A stretch of 64,000 nt of DNA from Pseudomonas asplenii (lineage in GTDB: Bacteria > Pseudomonadota > Gammaproteobacteria > Pseudomonadales > Pseudomonadaceae). Made by a program: the position numbers and the translations under genes. Shown here piece by piece: positions 1-10,283 of this stretch (the first letter of the stretch is position 1; each line of letters starts with the position of its first letter). The notes below the pieces were generated by a model that made no database searches, had not been told where the DNA came from, and worked only from the letters and a program-made list of their open reading frames with translations. Location of the stretch: contig NZ_LT629777.1 in the NCBI RefSeq assembly GCF_900105475.1, positions 496,001 to 560,000 of the forward strand, in the 5' to 3' direction.

Positions 1-90
1 CCGCGCACTGATGTCATCCAGGTTGCCGATGGGCGTCGCCACCACATAAAGCGAGCCCATCGCGGAATTCAAAGCACCTGGAGCAGTCAA
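1..90 (-). CDS. rsmI: RsmI, 16S rRNA 2'-O-ribose methyltransferase (N-terminal fragment)
   Basis: Only the first 30 codons lie in the window; the gene runs off the left edge. The encoded segment contains LYVVATPIGNLDDIS, the hallmark N-terminal strand and loop of the RsmI/YraL SAM-dependent methyltransferases that modify C1402 of 16S rRNA. A TTG at 90-88 is taken as the start because GAGGTG lies 6 nt upstream of it; an internal ATG at 60 is an alternative. The gene is divergent from lpoA, as in other gammaproteobacteria. Confidence 0.85.
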   Translation of the reverse strand, partial: MTAPGALNSAMGSLYVVATPIGNLDDISAR

Positions 91-287
91 AGCGCACACC
101 TCAAGAAGAACGAAAAACCCATTGTAGCGCGTAGAAGCCCTGCCGATACGCTCCACAAGGGCCCGGTAGAGCCCGCTGACACGCTTTGTACGACCTAAAT
201 TAACGGTTTCACGCCAGCAACATCGCGCCCCGGCCAGTGCTTGGGTACAATTCCACGCTAATTTGATCGAGTATCAGGAACACTTAC

Positions 288-2099
288 ATGATCGCTTGCC
301 TGCGGCTGTTCTCTGCCCTCTGCCTCGCTGCCTTGCTGGCGGCTTGCGCCAGCTCGCCCTCCTCCAGCCTTGGCGAACTTCCACGGACCCCGGATGCCAG
401 CATCGAGCAACTGCTCGAACAGGCCTCTTCCAGCAAAACACCGGACCAGGCCGCCCTGCTGCGCCTGAGCGCCGCCGACCTGGCCTATCGCCAGAAAGAC
501 AACGGTCGCGCCTCGCAGATTCTTGCCCAGGTGCAACTGGACCAGCTCAAGCCGGCCCAACAGGTATTCGCCAGCACACTGGCCGCCGAACTGGCGATGA
601 GCCGCAACCAGCCCAAGGCCGCGCTCGCCGCCCTGAGCCATCCGAGCCTGGAACACCTGGGTGAACTGCCAGTAGACCAGCAGATCCGCACCCAGACCGT
701 CCGCGCCCGCGCCCTCGAAGCCGACGGCCAGACCCTGGCTGCCGCGCGCGAGCGCATTTTCATCGCACCGCTGCTCAGTGGCGACGCCGCTCGTGCCAAC
801 CACGAGGCGATCTGGGCACTGATAGCCGCCCTGCCGACCGACCAGTTGCAACCGACCGGCAACGACGACCTCAGCGGCTGGCTCAGCCTGGCTCTGACGG
901 TGAAGACTTCCGGCACGCTGGAGCAACAACAGGCCGCGATCGATACCTGGCGCGCACAGAACCCCAAGCACCCTGCCGCCGTGCAGTTGCCACAGGCTCT
1001 GGTGAAACTCAAGGAACTGGCCAGCCAGCCGCTGAACAAGATCGCCCTGCTGCTGCCTAACGACGGCCAATTGGCCTCGGTCGGCAAGGCGCTGCGCGAA
1101 GGGTTCATGGCCGCCCAATACCAGGCACAACAGGCCGGCCAGAAGCCACCAGCGATTGAGTTCTACGACAGCTCGCGCCTGACCTCTCTCGACGATTTCT
1201 ATCGCAAGGCCCAGGCGGCCGGCGTGCAACTGGTCATCGGCCCGCTGGAGAAACCGCTGGTCAAGCAGTTGAGCGCTCGCGCGCAACTGCCGATCACCAC
1301 GCTGGCACTGAACTACAGCGAAAGCGCACAAAACCCACCACAGCTGTTCCAGTTCGGTCTTGCCGCCGAAGACGAAGCCCGCGAAGTCTCGCGTCGTGCC
1401 CGCGCCGACGGCCTGCACCGCGCCGCAGCCATGGTACCGAAGGGTGAATGGGGCGACCGCGTACTGAAAGCCTTCCGCCAGGACTGGGAAGCCAACGGCG
1501 GCACCGTGATCGGTGTCGAGCGTGTCGACCAGCCGGTAGCCTTGGCCCAGCAGATTGCCGACCTGTTCCAACTGCGCCAGAGCGAAGGTCGCGCCAAGAG
1601 CCTGCAGAGCACCGTCGGTGGCCAAGTTGCCGCGCAACCTTCGCGCCGCCAGGACATCGAGTTCATCTTCCTCGCCGCCACCCCGCAGCAGGCCCAGCAG
1701 ATCAAACCGACCCTGAACTTCCAGTACGCCGGTGACGTCCCGGTATACGGCACCTCCCACCTGTTCAGCGCAACCGGCGACATCAACCAGTACAACGACA
1801 TGAACGGCATTCGCTTCTGCGAAACGCCATGGCTGCTGGACGCCAACGACCCCCTGCGCCAACAGGTCACCGCCCAATGGCCACAGGCCGCCGGCAGCCT
1901 CGGCCGCCTGTATGCCATGGGTGTCGACGCCTATCGCCTGGCTCCGCGCCTGGGCCAGCTCAAGGCACTGCCAGACAGCCGTATCGACGGCCTCTCCGGC
2001 AGCCTGAGCATGGACCAGGGCCAACGGGTAGAACGCCAGCTGCCATGGGCACAATTCGTCAACGGCCAGGTCCAGCGCCTGCCGAATACCCCACGCTGA
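288..2099 (+). CDS. lpoA: LpoA, outer-membrane lipoprotein activator of penicillin-binding protein 1A
   Basis: The protein has 603 residues and starts with a lipoprotein signal peptide ending in LLAAC (lipidated Cys near residue 20), so it should be anchored in the outer membrane facing the periplasm. The N-terminal half is helical and TPR-like (about 35-240). The C-terminal part from about residue 250 (NKIALLLPNDGQLASVGKAL) is the LppC periplasmic-binding-like fold. The LpoA family stimulates the synthase PBP1A during peptidoglycan growth. It is shorter than the E. coli protein (about 680 aa), as is usual in pseudomonads. AGGAAC lies just upstream of the ATG. The stop overlaps the yraN start (TGATG), so the two are translationally coupled. 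Family assignment is firm; the partner is inferred from homology. Confidence 0.93.
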   Translation: MIACLRLFSALCLAALLAACASSPSSSLGELPRTPDASIEQLLEQASSSKTPDQAALLRLSAADLAYRQKDNGRASQILAQVQLDQLKPAQQVFASTLAAELAMSRNQPKAALAALSHPSLEHLGELPVDQQIRTQTVRARALEADGQTLAAARERIFIAPLLSGDAARANHEAIWALIAALPTDQLQPTGNDDLSGWLSLALTVKTSGTLEQQQAAIDTWRAQNPKHPAAVQLPQALVKLKELASQPLNKIALLLPNDGQLASVGKALREGFMAAQYQAQQAGQKPPAIEFYDSSRLTSLDDFYRKAQAAGVQLVIGPLEKPLVKQLSARAQLPITTLALNYSESAQNPPQLFQFGLAAEDEAREVSRRARADGLHRAAAMVPKGEWGDRVLKAFRQDWEANGGTVIGVERVDQPVALAQQIADLFQLRQSEGRAKSLQSTVGGQVAAQPSRRQDIEFIFLAATPQQAQQIKPTLNFQYAGDVPVYGTSHLFSATGDINQYNDMNGIRFCETPWLLDANDPLRQQVTAQWPQAAGSLGRLYAMGVDAYRLAPRLGQLKALPDSRIDGLSGSLSMDQGQRVERQLPWAQFVNGQVQRLPNTPR

Positions 2100-2470
2100 T
2101 GCCGCAAGGCTCACACCTGGAGAGCGGCAAGGATGCCGAGAGCCTCGCGCTCCGGCATCTCGAACAACAGGGGCTGCGCCTGCTGGCGCAGAACTGGTCA
2201 TGTAAACGCGGCGAGCTTGATCTGGTCATGCTCGACGGCGATACAGTAGTATTCGTCGAAGTTCGTTATAGAAAAAACACCCAATGGGGTGGCGCCGCGG
2301 GCAGCATCGATGCCCGCAAGCGCAAGAAGTTAATATTCGCGGCGCAGTATTTTCTGCAACGCGAGTCACGCTGGGCCAATAGCCCCTGCCGTTTCGACGT
2401 GATCGCCATAGAGGGCGCACTGGATGCAGCACCCCGGCTGAACTGGCTACGGAATGCCTTCGACAGCTGA
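2099..2470 (+). CDS. yraN: YraN (UPF0102) nuclease-like protein
   Basis: This 123-aa protein belongs to the UPF0102/YraN family, which has a Holliday-junction-resolvase/PD-(D/E)XK-like fold. Recognisable motifs are GKDAESLALRHLEQQG near the N-terminus, then RGELDLVMLDGDTVVFVEVR, which carries the Glu, the Asp and the E-V-R strand of the nuclease core. The exact role is unknown in any organism. The ATG overlaps the last base of the lpoA stop, and the order lpoA-yraN-SIS-BON matches that of E. coli. Confidence 0.9.
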   Translation: MPQGSHLESGKDAESLALRHLEQQGLRLLAQNWSCKRGELDLVMLDGDTVVFVEVRYRKNTQWGGAAGSIDARKRKKLIFAAQYFLQRESRWANSPCRFDVIAIEGALDAAPRLNWLRNAFDS

Positions 2471-3783
<1,313 letters not shown>

Positions 3784-3808
3784 GGGCTTTCCCACCAAGC
3801 GGACTGCC

Positions 3809-3858
3809 CCCACGAAAAAGCCCCTGTCATCTTTCGGTGACAGGGGCTTTTTCGTGGG
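3809..3858. terminator. Bidirectional intrinsic terminator between dolP-like gene and sspB
   Basis: Perfect 21-bp inverted repeat with an 8-nt loop. The core arm is AAAAAGCCCCTGTCA, giving an A-tract on one side and a T-tract on the other, so it can stop transcription from both convergent units. Confidence 0.9.
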
Positions 3859-3872
3859 CACCTGAATGGCTG

Positions 3873-4274
3873 TTACTTCACAACCTTCAGGCTCGGACGA
3901 CCGCTGGGGCGCGGCGGCTCCGGACCATCATCATCCGACTCGACTTCTTCCTCGTCCTCCAGTGGAGACTCGAGGTCGAACACCATGCCCTGGCCGTTTT
4001 CCCGGGCATAGATCCCGAGAATGGCACCAATGGGCACATACAGCGTATGAGCCACACCACCAAAGCGCCCTTCGAAACTGACGGCTTCGTTGTCCATGTG
4101 CAAGTGACGCACGGCACTTGGCGAAATATTCAGGACGATCTGCCCGTCGCTGGCAAAACCTTGCGGCACCTGCACTGCAGGTGCTTCGGAATTGACCAGG
4201 ACGTGCGGCGTGCAATCGTTATCCACTATCCATTCGTACAAGGCACGAATCAAATAAGGACGGCTGGAGTTCAT
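3873..4274 (-). CDS. sspB: SspB, ClpXP protease specificity-enhancing factor
   Basis: The 133-aa protein matches SspB, the adaptor that delivers ssrA-tagged proteins from stalled ribosomes to ClpXP. Visible features are the N-terminal [15 protein letters not shown], the substrate-binding core ([40 protein letters not shown]), a long acidic linker, and the C-terminal LKVVK tail that docks on the ClpX zinc domain. The ATG overlaps the sspA stop (ATGA), making a two-gene operon transcribed leftwards. Confidence 0.95.
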   Translation of the reverse strand: MNSSRPYLIRALYEWIVDNDCTPHVLVNSEAPAVQVPQGFASDGQIVLNISPSAVRHLHMDNEAVSFEGRFGGVAHTLYVPIGAILGIYARENGQGMVFDLESPLEDEEEVESDDDGPEPPRPSGRPSLKVVK

Positions 4275-4903
4275 TGAACAGCTCCTTGGCGCATATCGCG
4301 TTCGACACCAGACAGGCTCGTCTGGAAAGCCTCACGCGCAAACTGGCGCTCCATATAATCGAGCAGCGGCTTGGCTGGCCGCGGCAATTCAATACCCAGC
4401 ATCGGCAGACGCCAGAGTATCGGTAATAGACAGCAATCGACCAGACTTTGCTCCTCACTGAGGAAGAATGGCTTGTCGGCGAACAACGGCGAAACCCCGG
4501 TCAGGCTCTCGCGCAACTCTTTACGGGCCTGCACACGCGCCGGTTCCTTGGTTCGCGAATCCAGGATCAGGTCGACCAGCCCGCACCAATCGCGCTGGAT
4601 GCGATGCATCAGCAAACGACTGTTGGCCCGCGCCACCGGATAAACCGGTAGCAGCGGCGGATGCGGATAGCGCTCATCCAGGTATTCCATCACCACAGTC
4701 GACTCCCACAACGCCAGGTCGCGATCGACCAGGGTTGGCAGGCTGCCGTAAGGGTTCACTTCGGTCAGCTTGGCGGGCTGGCGTCCAGCTTCGACACTGA
4801 TGATCTCGGCACTGACACCCTTTTCCGCCAACACAATACGCACACGGTGGGAATAGTGGTCGGCGGGGTCGGAGTAACAGGCCAACCGATTGGTCACGCC
4901 CAT
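4271..4903 (-). CDS. sspA: SspA, stringent starvation protein A (GST fold)
   Basis: A 210-aa glutathione-S-transferase-fold protein. The N-terminal thioredoxin-like domain starts [24 protein letters not shown], and the C-terminal helical domain follows. SspA binds RNA polymerase with sigma70 and affects stress survival and virulence; it is not a catalytic GST. The ATG at 4903 is chosen because GAGGAGG lies about 8 nt upstream; the longer in-frame extension lacks family resemblance. The gene is first in the sspA-sspB operon, directly downstream of the bc1 operon in the same direction. Confidence 0.95.
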   Translation of the reverse strand: MGVTNRLACYSDPADHYSHRVRIVLAEKGVSAEIISVEAGRQPAKLTEVNPYGSLPTLVDRDLALWESTVVMEYLDERYPHPPLLPVYPVARANSRLLMHRIQRDWCGLVDLILDSRTKEPARVQARKELRESLTGVSPLFADKPFFLSEEQSLVDCCLLPILWRLPMLGIELPRPAKPLLDYMERQFAREAFQTSLSGVERDMRQGAVQ

Positions 4904-5090
4904 GGCGGTCCTCCTCGCTTGTTTAAAATTATCGAAACGCAAAAACGAGCGCGCCCAAGGAAAGCCTCCCGTAGCCACTGGACTGACAGCCGGCAAAGCC
5001 CTTCGGTTTCGCCTTGTCACACCAGCCTGCTACGTCTTCAGAGGCACCCTTGGGCGCGCACGATTGACTGACAGCTATATTACAACGTTA

Positions 5091-5873
5091 TCAGTGCACA
5101 TCCTTCCAGTATTCGCGCTTGAGCAGATAAGCGAATACGAAGAGGAAGGCCAGGTACAGCAGAACGTAAGTACCGATGCGCTGATGCTGCAGCTTCACCG
5201 GGTTGGCCGAGTAGGCCAGGAAGGTCACCAGGTTCTTGACCTTCTCATCGAACTGCTCCTGAGTCAGCGTCCCGCTCTTGGGCACGATGGTCAGTTGATC
5301 ACACGCTTCATGAGTCAATGGCGTGCCGGTCAGAGGATCATATTGCTTCTTGCCATCCTCGACGACCTGAACCTGCTTGCAACCCACCACCTGGCGGCCT
5401 TGCAGGCCCACCAGCACGTTCGGCATGCCGACGTTCGGGAAGACCTTGTTGTTCACGCCCCATGGACGCGCAGGATCTTCATAGAAGGACCGCAGGTAAC
5501 CGTAGAGCCAATCGGTGCCACGCACTCGCGCCACCAGAGTCAGATCAGGCGGAGCTGCACCGAACCAGGCCTTGGCATCCGCCGGCTGCATGCCGATGCT
5601 CATGTGGTCGCCGATCTTGGCGCCGGTGAACACCAGGTTCTTGAGCATCAGGTCATGAGGAATGCCCAGGTCGTCGGCGACCCGCTCGTACCGTTGGAAC
5701 TTGGCACTGTGGCAACCCATGCAGTAGTTGGCGAAAGTCCGCGCACCATCTTGCATGGCGGCCTTGTCGGAAACGTCGATGTCGACGCTCTCAAGCTCGG
5801 GGCCACCATGCTCGGCAGCGAAGGACAGTACCGGCAGAGCCGCAAGCAACAAAACAGCAAATAGTTTTTTCAT
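5091..5873 (-). CDS. petC: Cytochrome c1 subunit of the cytochrome bc1 complex
   Basis: The 260-aa protein has a signal peptide (KLFAVLLLAALPVLSFA), a haem c attachment motif CMGCH (about 51-55), the region IGMQPADAKAWFGAAPPDLTL with the axial Met and PDL motif, and a C-terminal membrane anchor (YVLLYLAFLFVFAYLL). It passes electrons from the Rieske centre to soluble cytochrome c in the periplasm. Its start overlaps the petB stop (TGATG), so the three subunits form one coupled operon petA-petB-petC. Confidence 0.97.
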   Translation of the reverse strand: MKKLFAVLLLAALPVLSFAAEHGGPELESVDIDVSDKAAMQDGARTFANYCMGCHSAKFQRYERVADDLGIPHDLMLKNLVFTGAKIGDHMSIGMQPADAKAWFGAAPPDLTLVARVRGTDWLYGYLRSFYEDPARPWGVNNKVFPNVGMPNVLVGLQGRQVVGCKQVQVVEDGKKQYDPLTGTPLTHEACDQLTIVPKSGTLTQEQFDEKVKNLVTFLAYSANPVKLQHQRIGTYVLLYLAFLFVFAYLLKREYWKDVH

Positions 5874-7084
5874 CAGCCAGTCACCCTTTCCGGAACCGGT
5901 TTGGTCTTCTCGAGCCGGGTATAGAACGGCATCAGAATGAAGTAGGCGAAATACAGCACGGTGCATACCTGCGACAGCAACGTACGACCCGGAGTCGGCG
6001 CCATCACGCCCAGCCAGCCAAGGATCAGGAAGGAAACACAGAAGATCACCAGCCAGATCCGGCTCAGCCAGCCCTTGTAGCGCATCGACTTGACGGGGCT
6101 GCGATCCAGCCACGGCAGCACGAACAGCAGGGCAATCGAGGCACCCATGGCGACAACCCCCATGAGCTTGTCCGGCACCGCCCGCAAGATCGCGTAGAAC
6201 GGTGTGAAGTACCAGACCGGGGCAATGTGCTCAGGCGTCTTGAAGGCGTTGGCCACTTCGAAGTTCGGTTTTTCGAGGAAATAACCGCCCATTTCCGGGA
6301 AGAAGAACACCACGGAGCAGAACACGAACAGGAACACCACTACGCCGACGATATCTTTCACGGTGTAGTAAGGATGGAACGGAATGCCATCCAGCGGTAT
6401 GCCGTTTTCGTCCTTTTTCTTCTTGATGTCGACACCATCGGGGTTGTTCGAACCCACTTCGTGCAACGCCAGGATATGCAGAACCACCAGGCCGAGAATG
6501 ACGATCGGCAGGGCAACCACGTGCAGGGCGAAGAAGCGGTTCAGGGTGATTCCGGAAATCAGGTAGTCACCGCGAATCCACTGGGTCAGGTCGTCACCGA
6601 TAACCGGAATCGCACCGAACAGCGAGATGATCACCTGCGCGCCCCAGTAGGACATCTGACCCCAAGGCAGCAGATAACCCATGAAGGCCTCAGCCATCAG
6701 CGCCAGATAGATCAGCATGCCGAACAGCCAGACCAGCTCACGCGGTTTCTGGTACGAACCGTAGAGCAGGCCACGGAACATGTGCAGGTAGACCACGATG
6801 AAGAACGCCGAAGCGCCGGTGGAGTGCAACAGACGCAGGATCGCGCCGTATTCGACATCCCGCATGATGTATTCGACGGAGGCGAACGCCTCTTCTGCCG
6901 ACGGGGTGTAGCTCATTGTCAGCCAGACACCGGTGACGAGCTGGTTGACCAGTACGAGCAGCGCCAGGGAGCCGAAGAAATAGAAGAAGTTGAAGTTCTT
7001 CGGTGCGTAGTACTTGCTGAGATGGTCTTCCCACATCTTGGTGGCGGGGAAGCGTGCATCAACCCAATCCATGAACTTGCTCAT
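5873..7084 (-). CDS. petB: Cytochrome b subunit of the cytochrome bc1 complex
   Basis: This 403-aa integral membrane protein carries the quinol oxidation and reduction sites. It has eight or so hydrophobic helices, two haem b ligand pairs (LLHSTGASAFFIVVYLHMFR and ALHVVALPIVILGLVVLHILALH) and the Qo-site PEW-type region (APVWYFTPFYAILRAVPDK). The ATG at 7084 overlaps the petA stop; a GTG one codon upstream is an alternative, and AGGAG precedes both. Length is normal for proteobacterial cytochrome b without fusion to c1. Confidence 0.97.
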   Translation of the reverse strand: MSKFMDWVDARFPATKMWEDHLSKYYAPKNFNFFYFFGSLALLVLVNQLVTGVWLTMSYTPSAEEAFASVEYIMRDVEYGAILRLLHSTGASAFFIVVYLHMFRGLLYGSYQKPRELVWLFGMLIYLALMAEAFMGYLLPWGQMSYWGAQVIISLFGAIPVIGDDLTQWIRGDYLISGITLNRFFALHVVALPIVILGLVVLHILALHEVGSNNPDGVDIKKKKDENGIPLDGIPFHPYYTVKDIVGVVVFLFVFCSVVFFFPEMGGYFLEKPNFEVANAFKTPEHIAPVWYFTPFYAILRAVPDKLMGVVAMGASIALLFVLPWLDRSPVKSMRYKGWLSRIWLVIFCVSFLILGWLGVMAPTPGRTLLSQVCTVLYFAYFILMPFYTRLEKTKPVPERVTG

Positions 7085-7677
7085 CACGCTTTCTCCTGAT
7101 CGACGCCAACGACAATGACCGTGTCGGACTCATAGGAATGTGGCGGAACCGGCAGGTTCAGGGGCGCGGGCTGAGCCTTGTAGACGCGACCGGCCAGATC
7201 GTAGTGGGAACCGTGGCAGGGGCAGAAATAACCGCCGACCCAGTCCTTGCCGAGATCGGCAGGCGCCACTTCAGGACGGAAGGTTGGCGAGCAACCCAGG
7301 TGGGTGCAGATACCGATCAGCAGAAGGACCTCTGGCTTGATCGACCGCGTCTGCGGATTGACGTAGGTGGGTTGTACCGAGTTCTTGGAGGATGGATCGG
7401 AGAGCTGCCCCTCGATCTTCTTCAAGTTCCCCAGAATCTCCTCGGTCCGGCGAACAATGAACACCGGTTGACCCCGCCACTCGGCAATCATCTGCTGCCC
7501 TGGGTCGATCTTGGCGATATTCACTTTCACCGGTGCACCGGCGGCTTTCGCCTTGGCACTGGGAAACCATGACCCCACGAACGGGACCGCAGCCCCCACC
7601 GCTCCTGCAGCTCCTACCACGGATGTGGCTGCTACGAGAAAGCGACGCCGGCCTGCATTCACGCCGTCATTGCTCAT
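7084..7677 (-). CDS. petA: Ubiquinol-cytochrome c reductase Rieske iron-sulfur subunit
   Basis: The 197-aa protein has an N-terminal Tat-like segment (GRRRFLVAATSVVGAAGAVGA) that also serves as the membrane anchor. Its C-terminal Rieske domain has the two 2Fe-2S ligand boxes CTHLGC and CPCHGSHYD. It is the first gene of the bc1 operon; the upstream 195 bp, AT-rich near 7735-7760, should hold the promoter. Confidence 0.97.
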   Translation of the reverse strand: MSNDGVNAGRRRFLVAATSVVGAAGAVGAAVPFVGSWFPSAKAKAAGAPVKVNIAKIDPGQQMIAEWRGQPVFIVRRTEEILGNLKKIEGQLSDPSSKNSVQPTYVNPQTRSIKPEVLLLIGICTHLGCSPTFRPEVAPADLGKDWVGGYFCPCHGSHYDLAGRVYKAQPAPLNLPVPPHSYESDTVIVVGVDQEKA

Positions 7678-7872
7678 TCAGTCCTCTCCCATCAGCTTTG
7701 TGGCCTGTTAAATCAGGCGTCTAAGTAAAAATCTATCGTTATAAAAATTTTGCCGAATGGTAATGAAAAGCCCCACCTCTGACAAGGTAATTACCGGACC
7801 CACATTGCCCCAGGCCTTGTAGTATAGGGGGTCTACGGATGTGGCAAGTTGTCACAGCAAATATTCGCCCAT

Positions 7873-7912
7873 AAAAAAAGCCCGGTTCCACAAGGGAACC
7901 GGGCTTCTTTTT
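7873..7912 (-). terminator. Intrinsic terminator of the rplM-rpsI operon
   Basis: A 12-bp perfect stem (AAGCCCGGTTCC with its complement at 7895-7906) is followed on the minus strand by a run of T residues, 16 bp after the rpsI stop. Confidence 0.85.
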
Positions 7913-7927
7913 GAAGCTGGGAGCGAA

Positions 7928-8320
7928 TTAACGCTTCGAGTACTGCGGACGCTTACGCGCTTTACGCAGACCAACTTTCTTACGCTCGACTTCACGAGCG
8001 TCGCGGGTTACGTAACCAGCTTTACGCAGGGCGCTGCGCAGAGTTTCGTCGTAATCCATCAGAGCACGAGTGATACCGTGGCGGATTGCACCAGCTTGAC
8101 CACTCACACCACCACCAACGACGGTGACGTAGATGTCGAATTTCTCGACGGTCTCGGTCAGTTCCAGCGGCTGACGAACTACCATGCGGGCAGTTTCGCG
8201 ACCGAAGAACACGTCCAGGGAGCGGTTGTTGATGGAGATATTACCGGTACCAGGACGCAGGAAAACGCGTGCGGTTGCGGTCTTGCGACGGCCAGTGCCG
8301 TAATTTTGAGTCGCCGACAT
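7928..8320 (-). CDS. rpsI: 30S ribosomal protein S9
   Basis: A 130-aa S9 with the typical start [20 protein letters not shown] and the basic C-terminal tail ending KRPQYSKR that reaches the P-site tRNA. It lies 14 nt downstream of rplM in the conserved rplM-rpsI operon. Confidence 0.98.
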   Translation of the reverse strand: MSATQNYGTGRRKTATARVFLRPGTGNISINNRSLDVFFGRETARMVVRQPLELTETVEKFDIYVTVVGGGVSGQAGAIRHGITRALMDYDETLRSALRKAGYVTRDAREVERKKVGLRKARKRPQYSKR

Positions 8321-8334
8321 AATGAACTATTCCG

Positions 8335-8763
8335 TTAAATCTTCAGTTCTTGGGGCTGCTGAGCAGTATGAGGGTGTACAGCGCCCGCATAGACTTTCAG
8401 CTTACGGTACATGTCGCGACCCAGCGGGTTCTTAGGCAGCATGCCTTTTACCGCGGTCTCGATCACACGCTCAGGGGCTTTTGCGATCAGCTTTTCGAAG
8501 TTGATCGACTTGATGCCGCCCGGGAAACCGGAGTGGGAGTAGTACATCTTGTCAGTGCTTTTAGCACCGGTCACACGAACCTGCTCGGCGTTGATGACAA
8601 CGATGTAGTCACCGGTATCGACGTGCGGGGTGTACTCGGCTTTGTGCTTGCCACGCAGACGGCTCGCGATTTCGGTGGCCAGACGACCCAGGGTCTGACC
8701 AGCAGCGTCGACGACAAACCAGTCGCGCTTAACTGTTTCCGGTTTAGCAGTAAAAGTTTTCAT
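8335..8763 (-). CDS. rplM: 50S ribosomal protein L13
   Basis: The 142-aa L13 starts [15 protein letters not shown] and includes the family signature around [16 protein letters not shown] and [17 protein letters not shown]. It is the first gene of the operon. In E. coli L13 represses its own operon through the mRNA leader; a hairpin in the leader here (8781-8801) could serve the same purpose. Confidence 0.98.
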   Translation of the reverse strand: MKTFTAKPETVKRDWFVVDAAGQTLGRLATEIASRLRGKHKAEYTPHVDTGDYIVVINAEQVRVTGAKSTDKMYYSHSGFPGGIKSINFEKLIAKAPERVIETAVKGMLPKNPLGRDMYRKLKVYAGAVHPHTAQQPQELKI

Positions 8764-8780
8764 TCTTTATAGCCTCAGGG

Positions 8781-8801
8781 GCCGTCTGTAAATAAGACGG
8801 C
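8781..8801 (-). promoter_or_regulatory. Leader hairpin upstream of rplM
   Basis: Perfect 7-bp inverted repeat GCCGTCT / AGACGGC with a 7-nt loop, starting 18 nt upstream of the rplM ATG, between the predicted transcription start and the ribosome-binding region. It has no U-run after it, so it is not a normal terminator. A role in L13 autoregulation is inferred from position only. Confidence 0.45.
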
Positions 8802-8803
8802 GG

Positions 8804-8832
8804 ATCTTACTGAATAGTGCGTACTTTGACAA
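8804..8832 (-). promoter_or_regulatory. Sigma70-type promoter of rplM-rpsI
   Basis: On the minus strand a TTGTCA box (8832-8827) is separated by 17 nt from TAAGAT (8809-8804). An alternative -35, TTGACC, lies slightly upstream. The spacing to the ATG leaves a leader of about 35-40 nt. Confidence 0.6.
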
Positions 8833-9008
8833 GGTCAAAGGCAGCCGGATACAGACGCTTTCGGGGGCTCGGGTCGGCGCGTCCGTTCAACGGCAAGATT
8901 CTTTGGCGGCGGCGCATCACTTCCACTGCATAAAGAGGTGCGCAATTATGCAGATTGCGAAAAAAAATTCAACCTGCTTTTATGAGTGTTTTCCCACAGG
9001 AGCAGCCA

Positions 9009-10049
9009 ATGGAATACCGTCAGCTAGGCCGGACCGATCTGAACGTGAGCGCAATATGCCTGGGCACCATGACCTGGGGCGAGCAGAACACCGAGTCCGA
9101 GGCCTTTGCCCAGATCGAACACGCCAAGGCCGCCGGCATCAATTTCATGGACACCGCCGAGATGTATCCGGTGCCGCCCAAGGCCGAAACCTACGCCAGC
9201 ACCGAACGCATCATCGGCAACTGGTTCAAGCAGCGCGGCGACCGCGACCAGTGGGTCCTGGCGAGCAAGATTGCCGGTCCGGGCAACGGCATCAGCTACA
9301 TTCGCGACGGCAACCTCAAGCACAACCGTCGCCACATCGTCGAGGCCCTGGACGCCAGCCTCAAACGCCTGCAGACCGACTGGATCGACCTGTACCAACT
9401 GCACTGGCCGGAGCGCAGCACCAACTTCTTCGGGCAACTGGGCTACAAGCACAAGGCCGACGAGGCGTTCACGCCGATCGAGGACATCCTCGAAGCCCTG
9501 GACGAACAGGTCAAGGCCGGCAAGATCCGCCACATCGGCCTGTCCAACGAAACGCCGTGGGGCACCATGAAGTTCCTGCTCGAAGCAGAACGTCGCGGCT
9601 GGCCGCGGGCGGTATCGATCCAGAACCCCTACAACCTGCTCAACCGCAGCTTCGAAGTCGGCCTGGCAGAAATCGCCCTGCGCGAGCAGTGCGGGCTGCT
9701 GGCCTACTCGCCGATGGCCTTCGGTTTTCTATCGGGCAAGTATGAAGGTGGCGCACGGCCGGACAAAGCCCGCCTGAGCCTCTACAGCCGCTTCAGCCGG
9801 TACTTCAACCCACAGTCGGAAGCCGCTTGCAGCCGCTACGTTGCCCTGGCCCGCGAACACGGCCTGGACCCGGCACAGATGGCCCTGGCCTTCGTCACTC
9901 AACAACCGTTCGTCACCAGCAACATCATTGGCGCCACGACCCTGGCACAACTGGAGAGCAACATTGCCAGCGCCGAACTGAAGCTCTCGGATGACGTGCT
10001 GGCGGGAATCGAGGCGATCCACAAGGATCATCCGAACCCGGCGCCGTAA
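9009..10049 (+). CDS. Aldo/keto reductase (Tas-like)
   Basis: This 346-aa NAD(P)H-dependent oxidoreductase of the aldo/keto reductase family is close in length and sequence to E. coli Tas. The start reads MEYRQLGRTDLNVSAICLGTMTWGEQN. The catalytic tetrad is visible as D and Y in FMDTAEMYP, K in LASKIAG and H in YQLHWPERS. A C-terminal cofactor segment (IIGATTLAQLESNI) is present. The ATG is chosen for AGGAG about 6 nt upstream. The substrate is unknown. It stands alone and is followed by about 230 bp without a gene. Confidence 0.9.
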   Translation: MEYRQLGRTDLNVSAICLGTMTWGEQNTESEAFAQIEHAKAAGINFMDTAEMYPVPPKAETYASTERIIGNWFKQRGDRDQWVLASKIAGPGNGISYIRDGNLKHNRRHIVEALDASLKRLQTDWIDLYQLHWPERSTNFFGQLGYKHKADEAFTPIEDILEALDEQVKAGKIRHIGLSNETPWGTMKFLLEAERRGWPRAVSIQNPYNLLNRSFEVGLAEIALREQCGLLAYSPMAFGFLSGKYEGGARPDKARLSLYSRFSRYFNPQSEAACSRYVALAREHGLDPAQMALAFVTQQPFVTSNIIGATTLAQLESNIASAELKLSDDVLAGIEAIHKDHPNPAP

Positions 10050-10283
10050 ACGCACACTCAAATCGGCCCACGCTGTCTGGCGAGTGGGCGTGCCCGCTCG
10101 CCACTTCTTCGAACCGTCGTGAACGCTGCCCGTCACGACGCGCCCACCATGATGGCTCCCCGCCCCTGCCCCTGCCACGCCCCTCAGAGCCCATGCCCGC
10201 GTTTTAACGCGAAGCACTGGACACCTACGACAAAAAATAAGACGATCCAGCCGTCTGTTGACCACTTTACCTTATAAGAATAA

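Noticed and set aside
258..2201. Long minus-strand open frame opposite lpoA
   Set aside because: Repetitive L/G/Q/V-rich product typical of the antisense of GC-rich coding DNA; lpoA on the other strand has family motifs, a lipobox and operon overlaps.
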